Origin: Candidatus Poribacteria bacterium
GTDB taxonomy: Bacteria; Poribacteria; WGA-4E; PCPOR2b
Assembly (NCBI GenBank): GCA_028819845.1
Contig: JAPPKS010000034.1
Coordinates: 174,217 to 238,216 of the forward strand
Direction: 5' to 3'
DNA length: 64,000 bases
The notes under the pieces: model-generated
Databases searched by the model: none
The model's input: only the letters and a program-made list of their open reading frames with translations
What the model was told of the DNA's origin: nothing
Shown here: one piece after another, positions 34,045 through 41,962 of the stretch
How the letters are laid out: each line of letters starts with the position of its first letter
Position numbering within the stretch: the stretch's first letter is position 1
Made by a program: the position numbers and the translations under genes

Positions 34045-35124
34045 TTACAATACATCTTTCAAGGTATCTGCAAACCGCTCATTCTCTTCACGCTTACCGA
34101 TGGTCACTCGGATTGAATTCGGGAATCCGTATCCAGCGACGGGGCGGACAATTACGCCTTTCTGCATGAGCGCTTCTGCGACTTTCTGGCCGGATCGATT
34201 GAGGTGAACCAGAATGAAATTACCGTCGGACTCGACGTATTCTATTCCTATTCGATTCAACGCGCCGTACAGATAGGCTTTGCCCGCGGCATTAGTCTGC
34301 CGGCTAAAGCGGACATGCGCGTCATCCCTTAGCGCTGCCCTTGCCGCCTCTTGTGCGATTGAGTTGCAGTTAAACGGCTGTCGGACACGGTTCATCATCT
34401 GGATAATCTCCGGTTTCGCAATGCCGTATCCGATTCGCAAACCGGCTAGCCCGTAAATCTTGGAAAACGTCCGTGTGATTACGACGTTGCGGCCTTCTTG
34501 GATCAATGGCAGTGTGTGGGGATAGTCGGGCCTATAAATATACTCAAAGTATGCTTCATCGAAGACGACAAGCACATCTTCCGGCACACGCTCCATGAAT
34601 CGATCCGCCTGATCACTCGTCACGATTGTACCAGTTGGGTTGTTCGGATTTGCAATGAAAACTATACGCGTTTGATCGGTGATTGCGTCCGCCATCGCTT
34701 CAAGGTCATGTGTGAAACTTCGCATCGGTGTGACAATTGATTTTGCGCCGCAGGTCTTCGATACAAGCATGTACACGACAAATGCGCTTTCGGAATAGAT
34801 TGCCTCGTCATTGGGCGACAGGTAGGTCTCCCCGACTATCTGCAGAATTTCGTTAGAGCCGTTTCCCAAGATTAGGTTCTCGGGTGCTACGCCGACGTGT
34901 TTTGCCAGTTCAGTTTTAAGGTAATACGCATCTCCATCAGGATAAAAATGCACCTGATCGGCCGCCCGTTGGATGGCGTTTTTCGCTAGGGGGGAGGGTC
35001 CAAGCGGGTTTTCATTTGACGCCAATTTGATAATATCGGTGATTCCTAATTCGCGTTGGACCTCTTCAATCGGTTTGCCGCCTTGATAAGGGAGGATAGT
35101 TTCAATTCCCGATTTCGGTTTCAT
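34045..35124 (-). CDS. hisC: Histidinol-phosphate aminotransferase
   Basis: The PLP aminotransferase that makes histidinol phosphate from imidazole-acetol phosphate; relatives also use aromatic amino acids. The 359-residue product shows LASNENPLGPSPLAKNAI, NGSNEILQIVG, FIANPNNPTGTI, and the PLP lysine in TRTFSKIYGLAGLRIGYG. The C-terminal block GVIVRPVAGYG is typical. No other his genes are close, so a role in aromatic amino-acid transamination is also possible. ATG 35124. Confidence 0.9.
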   Translation of the reverse strand: MKPKSGIETILPYQGGKPIEEVQRELGITDIIKLASNENPLGPSPLAKNAIQRAADQVHFYPDGDAYYLKTELAKHVGVAPENLILGNGSNEILQIVGETYLSPNDEAIYSESAFVVYMLVSKTCGAKSIVTPMRSFTHDLEAMADAITDQTRIVFIANPNNPTGTIVTSDQADRFMERVPEDVLVVFDEAYFEYIYRPDYPHTLPLIQEGRNVVITRTFSKIYGLAGLRIGYGIAKPEIIQMMNRVRQPFNCNSIAQEAARAALRDDAHVRFSRQTNAAGKAYLYGALNRIGIEYVESDGNFILVHLNRSGQKVAEALMQKGVIVRPVAGYGFPNSIRVTIGKREENERFADTLKDVL

Positions 35125-35168
35125 GAGTCACCTCGCGATTTATCTATCTCTATTCGATAAGCAGAAAA

Positions 35169-36104
35169 CTACGCGTTTGTCATCTGAACAACCGGATTTC
35201 GCAGAACGCCGATTTTTTCGATCTCGATTTCAACAACATCACCGTCAGCAAGTTTTTCATCGGGGTGTCCAACGCCGGACGGGGTACCAGTTGATATAAT
35301 ATCCCCGGGTTCGAGGGTGACCAGCGTAGAAATAAACTCGACCAACTCAGCCGTGTTGAAAATCATCTGCCCGGTGTTGGCATCCTGCTTGACCTCGCCG
35401 TTAAGCCGCAGCGTAAGATGCAAATCATCCGGATTTGGAATGTCGTCCTTGGTTACCAAGCAGGGACCAATCGGCGCGAACGTGTCAAACCATTTTCCAT
35501 TGAGCCAATCAAACCATCCATCTCCGTCCCGGGGAACCCGCGAGTCCTTGACTTTTAACCTACGCTCTGACACATCGTTGACAATTGTATATCCCGCGAC
35601 GTAGTCATGAGCATCGTGGGCACTGATAAATCTTCCGCGTTTTCCGATGACGATGCCGAGCTCAGCTTCCCAGTCAATGAATGCACCGTTAGCGGGAATA
35701 ACAATGGGTTGTTCGGTTGCTATCAGAGTTGTGCTTGGCGGTTTCATGAATACACGCGGCGTGGTCTCTACCTTACTCAAAGCTTTACCGCCGCCTTCTT
35801 CAATATGGGCGGCATAGTTTCCGGCAAGCAGCAATATCTTGTTTGGGTTGGGGACAGGCGGCAAGAGCGGAGCCTTCACCCAAACTGCTTTCTCAGGGGA
35901 CGCCTCCGCAACACGAATGGAATGAGTCGCAGCATCAAATGCACGTTGCCCGCTTTCGAGAAAAGCGTCCATGCCGGCTAAGAGTTTGGGCAGAGCCGGA
36001 TCTACGATGGCAGCTCGGTAGGTGGTCTGGAGATCTAAGATTCGGTCGTCGATGAGTGCACCCAGTTTGGTGCCATCAGAACTCTGAAAACTTACTAATT
36101 TCAT
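35169..36104 (-). CDS. Fumarylacetoacetate hydrolase (FAH)-family protein
   Basis: A 311-residue FAH-fold enzyme. The metal-binding pattern appears in DWEAELGIVIGKRGRFI (ExE), with PFAPIGPCLVTKDD-like FDTFAPIGPCLVTKDDIPNP and IISTGTPSGVGHP. An N-terminal domain covers about residues 1-80. Family members hydrolyse, decarboxylate or isomerise acylpyruvate-type compounds; the specific reaction is uncertain. It is divergent from the UPF0173 gene and follows no pathway neighbours. Confidence 0.88.
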   Translation of the reverse strand: MKLVSFQSSDGTKLGALIDDRILDLQTTYRAAIVDPALPKLLAGMDAFLESGQRAFDAATHSIRVAEASPEKAVWVKAPLLPPVPNPNKILLLAGNYAAHIEEGGGKALSKVETTPRVFMKPPSTTLIATEQPIVIPANGAFIDWEAELGIVIGKRGRFISAHDAHDYVAGYTIVNDVSERRLKVKDSRVPRDGDGWFDWLNGKWFDTFAPIGPCLVTKDDIPNPDDLHLTLRLNGEVKQDANTGQMIFNTAELVEFISTLVTLEPGDIISTGTPSGVGHPDEKLADGDVVEIEIEKIGVLRNPVVQMTNA

Positions 36105-36332
36105 TGGCTCTCCTACTCTTTGGGTATTAGTTCAAGAACCTTAGCGCGGTTAAGACTTTACGATGGTTGATTATAACGGCTGTATTTGCTGTCGTCAATA
36201 TCAAAATTCTGGTTGAAAGGGTCATGCAGCCCATGTATAATTCGACAGCGAACTGACAGCGATTATCTATTTAAACTATTTGCAAAGCGCACATCAATTG
36301 AACATAATGGTTTACATTACGGAGGATACTAC

Positions 36333-37043
36333 ATGGCACTGAAAAACGGCATTCAACTCACATGGCTGGGACATGCGACGTTTAAGGTTGAATTTGATGG
36401 ACAAACTACCTTAATTGATTCGTGGGTGATGAACAATCCGTCTTGCCCGGACGACCTCAAAACATTTGATAAAATTGACACTATGCTCATCACGCACGCG
36501 CACGCTGATCACTTCGCAGACGCTGTCGAGTTAGCAAAGGAATATACACCCACAGTAGTGGCGATTCTCGAAACCGGTAGTTGGCTTGAAGCGCAAGGCG
36601 TCGAGAACATCAGCGCCATGAATAAAGGCGGGACTCAAACTGTAAACGGGATTAACGTGACGATGGTTCATGCAAATCACAGCAACGGTATTACGGAAGC
36701 CGATGGTTCAATCGTTTACGGCGGCGAACCGGCCGGGTATATCGTCGAATTTCCAAATGGATATAAGATTTACCACGCCGGTGACACAAACGTGTTTAGT
36801 GATATGCGAATCATCAGCGAAATTTACCAACCGGATCTCGCACTCCTTCCGATCGGGGATTACTTCACCATGGGACCGAGGGAGGCGGCGTATGCAGCGA
36901 GATTGCTTAATGTTCCTACCATCATTCCCATGCACTACGGGACGTTTCCAGTGCTAACCGGAACACCGGATGCGCTGCGTGAACTGACCGCGGACGTTGC
37001 TGTGGAAATCATTGAACTCAAACCCGGTGGAACCTTGAGTTGA
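36333..37043 (+). CDS. UPF0173 metal-dependent hydrolase (beta-lactamase fold)
   Basis: A 236-residue metallo-beta-lactamase-fold protein. It begins IQLTWLGHATFKVEFDG and carries LITHAHADHFADAV (the HxHxDH motif), MVHANHS, YHAGDTNVFSDM and PMHYGTFPV. This is the UPF0173 subgroup of unknown substrate. GGAGG at 36321-36325 and ATG 36333 fix the start; the frame upstream to 36186 is spurious. It is divergent from the FAH gene. Confidence 0.92.
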   Translation: MALKNGIQLTWLGHATFKVEFDGQTTLIDSWVMNNPSCPDDLKTFDKIDTMLITHAHADHFADAVELAKEYTPTVVAILETGSWLEAQGVENISAMNKGGTQTVNGINVTMVHANHSNGITEADGSIVYGGEPAGYIVEFPNGYKIYHAGDTNVFSDMRIISEIYQPDLALLPIGDYFTMGPREAAYAARLLNVPTIIPMHYGTFPVLTGTPDALRELTADVAVEIIELKPGGTLS

Positions 37044-37081
37044 AATACCGATTCACGTGACTTTCAATGGTACGGTGTATT

Positions 37082-37348
37082 ATGCAGGCCAATTCTACGG
37101 AAGACACTTTGCTAACCCAACTCAAAACAGGCGTCGATTGTACAAGCGAGCAGTTGCAATGGGGTAACCTGACGTTGTGGGAAGCCGTGGAACTAATTCA
37201 CCAAACACGAGTTCAAGCCGAGAAGTTTATACCCGACCAGATGGGCTTATATCAACTCATCTACGCGTCACGATTTCGACGGTTGATTGAGCAGTTTGTT
37301 ATTCCGAGGCAAATGACTTCGTTCCCTGACCAACGCAAAACATCGTAA
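37082..37348 (+). CDS. Small unknown protein (88 residues)
   Basis: The product begins MQANSTEDTLLTQLKTGVD and has a helical segment LTLWEAVELIHQTRVQAEKF with QMGLYQLIYASRFRRLIEQF next. I do not recognise the family. It has no membrane helix or cysteines. It lies 38 bases after the UPF0173 gene and may be in its operon. Real gene likely, function unknown. Confidence 0.55.
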   Translation: MQANSTEDTLLTQLKTGVDCTSEQLQWGNLTLWEAVELIHQTRVQAEKFIPDQMGLYQLIYASRFRRLIEQFVIPRQMTSFPDQRKTS

Positions 37349-37464
37349 TCCTGAGTACGGAGCACTGGGGAAAAAATGAGTCTGAGGGGAGAAGGTTACT
37401 CATCTTTGGGTTGAGAATATGGTGGGATTGGGGAGGTTGAAAGTTGTCAATCCACTTTCGAGGG

Positions 37465-39408
37465 TTATTGATAAGCCGCCTGCAGGGCGTTCATTGATTT
37501 TCGGTATGCCTCCGGGACGCCGATGTCAAAACACTTACCTTTGACAAGATAACCCGAAAATCCCTCCTCTTGCCGCAACTTGTCGAGACATGACGTCAAC
37601 TGAAATTCTCCCCGTTCGCGGACGTTATGCGCGATATGTTCTTCCAAATAGTGGAAGATATTTGGAGTGATAACGTACTGTCCGAATAGGGTTAGAAATT
37701 GATTGGTTTCCAGGCCTTCCACATGCAGATGTTCACGAGCATAATCGATATCAGGCTTTTCGTGGAACGCCGTCACCGAAAGCAGAGAACCGTGCTCTTG
37801 CCAAATCCCGTTTACGCAACCGAACTTGTGGATTTCTGATGCCGGTGTAGTTTTCAATCCAACCACGCTGTGCCCTGCGCGATCGTATACGTCCAAAAGT
37901 TGCCGCGCGCACGGGGTCTCACTATTCGACGCATACAGGTGATCCCCCAACATGAGTAGAAAGGGTTCATTCCCAACCCATTCCCGCGCACAAAACACGG
38001 CATGTCCAAATCCTTCCTGAACATCTTGGGTCACCAGAGTAATCCGGTGTCCGAGGTCGAGGAGATACCGGCAATACTCCTGATCCGCCCGCGATAGTTT
38101 ATTGAAGTTTTCCACCGGCGGCGGTGCGCTGAAAAACTCCTCGAACAGCCTGCGGTCACTGTTTTGCACAATCAAGCAGACCTCTTCAATTCCGGCGCTG
38201 ATTGCTTCCTCGACAATTGCCATTATCACGGGCTTGGCTCGTCCTTGCCGATCGATGATAGGAAAAAGCTCCTTCTTAACGGCTTTTGAGGCAGGGAACA
38301 GACGGGTGCCAAAACCTGCCGCGGGAATAACTGCCTTTTTTACTCTCCGCCCGGACTGAATTGCCAACTTCAAACATGACATCTGAAAATCGCGTTCAAT
38401 GATGTCCATGACCTTCTGCTGGCTCGCTTCATCTTTGACAATAAATTGCGCAGATCCATCACCTTGCGAGCCTACGCCCTTTCCGCCGAGTATATACGGC
38501 TGAACGGGTTCGTAATTCAACACTTTGTGTAGGACGGGAGCAGTTAATTGCGACGGACATGCCGGCTGAAGGTGTTTGTCGAATTCTGCCTGCGCTGTGT
38601 TCATGAGGCTGCCGATTCGCGGCGCATCGCCTTTGCGCAGTGCATCAGACGCTTCGCGGGTTATTTGAGCGTTAATCCGCCCCAAATATTTTTGAACATT
38701 CTTTTGAAGTTCGCCTTCAGCAAAAGGATAACAGTGATTCAATCTGTTCAGAATTTCTTTTGTGTCTTTACTGGCGCCGAGGTCAACGATTACAAAGAAC
38801 AGATCTTTCGAAATACTAAGGGGCTGGACATCAATCTGATCGCCGTCGAAGGTCATCATAATGGGGCGATTCCCGTAAGCGCATCCCTGATCCATGCGTC
38901 CGCAGCGGGAAGGCGTCGTAATCTCGCCGAGGTAAGCGCACTCCATTTCGCCGCGAACCGTCATTTTTAAATCATAAATACGGTTGAAGGCGCGGGCGAC
39001 TAGCACGCAGACCGCAGCGCTGGACGAAAGCCCTTTCTTCACCGGCAGATCTGTATGATAGTTATTGATTTCGAGGCCGCGCACGCGGTAGTGCGTAAGA
39101 ACCTGATAAGCGACGCCGGCAGCATAACTGAAAAAACCGCCTTTTTCCGCCTCTTCTCGAAGTGCCCCACGCTCCATAGGCAATTCAAAGGGGCCTTCGC
39201 TCGTTCCATCGCTCAACGAGGTTGAAAGAATCAGCTTGGTTGGGTGCGGTTTAACTTCCGCGTACAGTCCTTGGCTAGTGCCCGTGATTATTGTGTAGCC
39301 TCTCTTCAAACTGGCATTCGTTCGGCGATAGCCGCCTGCCCAATCGCTGTGCTCTCCAAATAGACAAATACGCCCCGGCACAAAAATTTTCAATCCTTTT
39401 ACCCCCAC
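37465..39408 (-). CDS. Fused GHMP sugar kinase / UTP-sugar-1-phosphate uridylyltransferase
   Basis: A 647-residue two-domain enzyme. Residues about 1-350 are a GHMP kinase: the galactokinase-like signature is LFGEHSDWAGGY, the ATP motif is LPVKKGLSSSAAVCVLVA, and the third motif is ILGGKGVGSQGDGSAQF. Residues about 358-647 are a GalU-type nucleotidyltransferase: KAVIPAAGFGTRLFPASK, GFGHAVFCARE, LMLGDHLYA and FHEKPDI. Together they can turn a free sugar or uronic acid into its 1-phosphate and then the UDP-sugar, a salvage route. FKP (fucokinase/GDP-fucose pyrophosphorylase) is a known fusion with other substrates and domain order. The substrate here is unknown. Confidence 0.88.
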   Translation of the reverse strand: MGVKGLKIFVPGRICLFGEHSDWAGGYRRTNASLKRGYTIITGTSQGLYAEVKPHPTKLILSTSLSDGTSEGPFELPMERGALREEAEKGGFFSYAAGVAYQVLTHYRVRGLEINNYHTDLPVKKGLSSSAAVCVLVARAFNRIYDLKMTVRGEMECAYLGEITTPSRCGRMDQGCAYGNRPIMMTFDGDQIDVQPLSISKDLFFVIVDLGASKDTKEILNRLNHCYPFAEGELQKNVQKYLGRINAQITREASDALRKGDAPRIGSLMNTAQAEFDKHLQPACPSQLTAPVLHKVLNYEPVQPYILGGKGVGSQGDGSAQFIVKDEASQQKVMDIIERDFQMSCLKLAIQSGRRVKKAVIPAAGFGTRLFPASKAVKKELFPIIDRQGRAKPVIMAIVEEAISAGIEEVCLIVQNSDRRLFEEFFSAPPPVENFNKLSRADQEYCRYLLDLGHRITLVTQDVQEGFGHAVFCAREWVGNEPFLLMLGDHLYASNSETPCARQLLDVYDRAGHSVVGLKTTPASEIHKFGCVNGIWQEHGSLLSVTAFHEKPDIDYAREHLHVEGLETNQFLTLFGQYVITPNIFHYLEEHIAHNVRERGEFQLTSCLDKLRQEEGFSGYLVKGKCFDIGVPEAYRKSMNALQAAYQ

Positions 39409-39693
39409 GCCTAAACTTGCTTAGACGAATTCCATTAGTCCGCAAAAACCTCGTTAAATGGTAGTATATTGGCTACCCGTTGGTCAACATTTTTTCCGAT
39501 ACTCGCACGAAATCGGTTTTACTATGCCGCAAAAACGGTTTCAAAACTGAGACTGCGGCAGAGAAATCTGTGGATTTCGGGTTGAATATTGGTTGAGCGA
39601 AGAAGCCGCGATTCGGAGATCGCTCTTACATTTGAAGAGTTAGCGATTTATGGTTACGATTGATGGAGAAAACAGAAAAGTTCTGCCGCCGAC

Positions 39694-39722
39694 TTGATTT
39701 TCAATTCACGGTGCGCTATAAT
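39694..39722 (+). promoter_or_regulatory. Predicted promoter of the ygfZ-like gene
   Basis: TTGATT (39694-39699), a 17-base spacer and a perfect TATAAT (39717-39722). The predicted start of transcription falls at about 39729-39733, the left edge of the MITE, so the element would form the 5' untranslated region. Confidence 0.6.
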
Positions 39723-39732
39723 GAGGATTCGT

Positions 39733-39939
39733 ACTAGGTTCTGTTGACAATTGGAAATTTTAACCCATCTCCATGACCTGAGTTTCTGGGCAGGCATAAG
39801 ACCTGCCCTTACATAATCCTTTTAGGGGCAACGCATGTGGTTGCCCTTATACGTCAGACATCGCCCCCGACTTGGGTTTTTGGCGAATTAAACAGTTGTA
39901 TGTTGCATTAGTAACACCAAAATGTCAACACGCCCTAGT
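39733..39939. mobile_element. MITE, copy 2 (207 bp), in the ygfZ leader
   Basis: Same length and order as copy 1 (17241-17447) with a limited number of substitutions. The ends are ACTAGGTTCTGTTGACA and TGTCAACACGCCCTAGT. The interior has the GGGCAGG...CCTGCCC and GGGGCAAC...GGTTGCC hairpins. There is no ORF of its own, although an open frame from 39922 runs from its right end into the downstream gene. Confidence 0.85.
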
Positions 39940-39993
39940 ATACGAAGCACTTGTGAAAACTACCACCGACGGAACAGCGGGGAACTTCAAGGT

Positions 39994-41073
39994 ATGAAAA
40001 CAACGCCTCTGTATGAAACTCATCGCGCTCACGGGGCGGTGTTCAAAGAGATTCATGAAGGCTGGAAATTGGTTGACTATTATGCCGATCCGCTGGAAGA
40101 GCACCGTGCAGTTAGAACCGGGGTTGGCATAATTGATTTCTCGCATCGCGGCAGGGTCCGATTGACGGGAGAAGATCGCGCGAAATATTTGCATCGGATT
40201 ATATCCAATGATGTTGAAGGGCTTAGTGTCGGGGAAGGAAACTACGCAACAATCTTGACTAACCGCGGGAAACTCATAGCGGACATGAGCGTGTATGTTC
40301 TGGAAGAGGCTATCACCATTGAGACTAACGCTGACACAACGCAGATTCTCGCTCAAGAATTAGACAAGTATCTTATCGCGGACGATGTCGTTATAGAGAA
40401 TGTCACGGCTAGGACGGGCATGATTGGGATACACGGCCCAAAATCGGCGGATCTGCTCCGAAACGCCTATGGACTAAACGTTGATGAACTTCATGAACAT
40501 CATACCGCCGCTCATCGCGTGGAAGGCAGATGGATGGTGTGTATCCGGCAAAATGAAACTGGCGAAATTGGGTATAACCTTTACGCAGCATCTGCATCCA
40601 TGGAATGGCTATGGGATGCTGCCCTGACCAAAGGGCGTGAGTTTGGCGTTTACCCGGTGGGACTGACCGCCCTGAATTCACTGCGAATTGAAGCGGGGAT
40701 CCGTCGATACGGATCGGAATTGACCGATGCAATCATACCTCTAGAAGCGGAGCTTAATAATGCTCTCGATTTTGAAAAAGGGTGTTATATAGGCCAGGAG
40801 ATTGTTGCGCGCATGCACTATCGCGGCCACCCGAATCGGCTGTTGCGAGGATTCAAGATTGACCACGACACCCCGCCGGCACAGGGCAGCCGCATTTTCA
40901 ACGGTGAAAAGGAGGTCGGTTGGATCACGAGTGCGGTTAACTCCCCAACGCTCGGAGAAACCGTCGGTATGGGGTATGTGCGGACTGCTTTAACGGATGC
41001 CGGCAGTGACGTGGAAGTCGAAACGCCAAGCGGCCGCGCGAAGGCTACGGTGGTGCTTCTACCGTTTATATAA
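39994..41073 (+). CDS. ygfZ: YgfZ/GcvT-family folate-binding protein
   Basis: A 359-residue aminomethyltransferase-like protein. The family signature KGCYIGQEIVARMHYRG, with its conserved Cys, marks YgfZ rather than true glycine-cleavage T protein. YgfZ and its relatives use folate to help assemble or repair certain Fe-S enzymes. Other blocks are GVGIIDFSHRGRVRLTGEDR and LNSLRIEAGIRRYG. GcvT identity cannot be fully excluded, but the Cys motif is decisive to me. ATG 39994 is preferred to the frame from 39922, which lies in the MITE. Confidence 0.87.
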   Translation: MKTTPLYETHRAHGAVFKEIHEGWKLVDYYADPLEEHRAVRTGVGIIDFSHRGRVRLTGEDRAKYLHRIISNDVEGLSVGEGNYATILTNRGKLIADMSVYVLEEAITIETNADTTQILAQELDKYLIADDVVIENVTARTGMIGIHGPKSADLLRNAYGLNVDELHEHHTAAHRVEGRWMVCIRQNETGEIGYNLYAASASMEWLWDAALTKGREFGVYPVGLTALNSLRIEAGIRRYGSELTDAIIPLEAELNNALDFEKGCYIGQEIVARMHYRGHPNRLLRGFKIDHDTPPAQGSRIFNGEKEVGWITSAVNSPTLGETVGMGYVRTALTDAGSDVEVETPSGRAKATVVLLPFI

Positions 41074-41154
41074 CATAGTAAGGACAAGCGGTTCACAATG
41101 TACGCAATACACGCAGACCGAGACCTATGCTAACCCAAAGGAAGAGAATGTACA

Positions 41155-41706
41155 ATGGAAATGAAAATCAACCGAACACTTTTTACAGTGGTTCAGGGTG
41201 ATATCACCACTCAGGACGTTGATGCTATCGTCAACGCCGCCAACGCTAGTTTGTTAGGAGGCGGCGGTTTGGATGGCGCAATTAGACGCGCGGGCGGACC
41301 GGCGATTTCGGAGGAATGCAATGATATTCGCGCTTACCGGGGAGGTTGCCCGCCCGGACAAGCAGTCATCACAACGGGGGGATATTTGCCGGCGAAGTAT
41401 GTCATTCATACCGTTGGACCCAAGTGGCGCGGCGGGAATTCGGGTGAACCTGAAACGCTTGCAAGCTGCTACCGGGCGAGTTTAACTTCAGCCTTAAATT
41501 TTCACATCAAGACGATTGCCTTCCCTTCGATTGGCACGGGGACTTTCGGGTATCCGATTGAAAGAGCAGCAGTTACCGCACTCAAGGCGATAAAGGCATT
41601 CGTTGAGGAGCACGAAGGTGTTGAAGAGGTCCGCTTCGTTTTGTTTGATGATGACACTTATAATTGTTATGACGGCGCCCTTCGGGAACTAAGCGTTAAA
41701 ACGTAA
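41155..41706 (+). CDS. Macro-domain protein (ADP-ribose/O-acetyl-ADP-ribose hydrolase type)
   Basis: A 183-residue macro domain. The ADP-ribose pocket is visible in DAIVNAANASLLGGGGLDGA and AFPSIGTGTFGYPIERAA, with GQAVITTGGYLPAKYVIHT between them. This is the MacroD/YmdB type, whose members deacetylate O-acetyl-ADP-ribose or remove ADP-ribose. It follows the ygfZ-like gene by 81 bases and is the last plus-strand gene before the tRNA terminator. Confidence 0.93.
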   Translation: MEMKINRTLFTVVQGDITTQDVDAIVNAANASLLGGGGLDGAIRRAGGPAISEECNDIRAYRGGCPPGQAVITTGGYLPAKYVIHTVGPKWRGGNSGEPETLASCYRASLTSALNFHIKTIAFPSIGTGTFGYPIERAAVTALKAIKAFVEEHEGVEEVRFVLFDDDTYNCYDGALRELSVKT

Positions 41707-41725
41707 TCATGTAATTCGGTTCAAC

Positions 41726-41758
41726 AAAAAAGCCATATAGCGTTATTTGCTATATGGC
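41726..41758 (-). terminator. Rho-independent terminator of the tRNA-Leu gene
   Basis: A perfect 10-bp stem GCCATATAGC (41732-41741)/GCTATATGGC (41749-41758) with a 7-base loop. On the minus strand it is followed by TTTTTT (41731-41726). It lies about 27 bases after the tRNA 3' end. It may also weakly stop plus-strand transcription from the macro gene. Confidence 0.85.
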
Positions 41759-41784
41759 GAATTTTGCAGCAGTGTTATCAACGA

Positions 41785-41868
41785 TGCCGGAGGTCGGACT
41801 CGAACCGACATGAGCCGAGGCTCGCTGGATTTTGAGTCCAGTGCGTATACCGATTTCACCACTCCGGC
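41785..41868 (-). tRNA. tRNA-Leu (anticodon CAA)
   Basis: An 84-base class II tRNA. The acceptor stem GCCGGAG pairs with CTCCGGC, with discriminator A. The anticodon arm is CTGGA-CTCAAAA-TCCAG, giving CAA (reads UUG), followed by a long variable arm (CGAGCCTCGGCTCA) and a T arm GTCGG-TTCGAGT-CCGAC. CCA is not encoded. It has its own promoter and terminator. Confidence 0.95.
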
Positions 41869-41880
41869 GGATTTATTTTT

Positions 41881-41909
41881 ATCTTAACATATCTCGGCAC
41901 AAATTACAA
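41881..41909 (-). promoter_or_regulatory. Predicted promoter of tRNA-Leu
   Basis: On the minus strand TTGTAA (41909-41904), a 17-base spacer and TAAGAT (41886-41881) place the transcription start about 6 bases before the tRNA 5' end. Confidence 0.55.
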
Positions 41910-41962
41910 GCGCAAAATCCTTCGGAGCAACGCCACGAAATATTTGGAGAGGTATGAGATAA

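Larger units (their letters stand above)
39409..39993. other. Divergent region: promoter followed directly by MITE copy 2
   Basis: About 585 bases between the kinase/uridylyltransferase fusion (minus) and the ygfZ-like gene (plus). Positions 39409-39693 hold nothing I recognise. A good plus-strand promoter is at 39694-39722, the MITE starts 11 bases later (39733-39939), and 54 bases remain before the ATG at 39994. Confidence 0.6.

Noticed and set aside
36186-36332. N-terminal extension of the UPF0173 protein
   Set aside because: GGAGG and ATG 36333 match the family start; the upstream stretch contains promoter DNA.
39922-39993. N-terminal extension of YgfZ
   Set aside because: It lies partly in the MITE; the family start fits ATG 39994.
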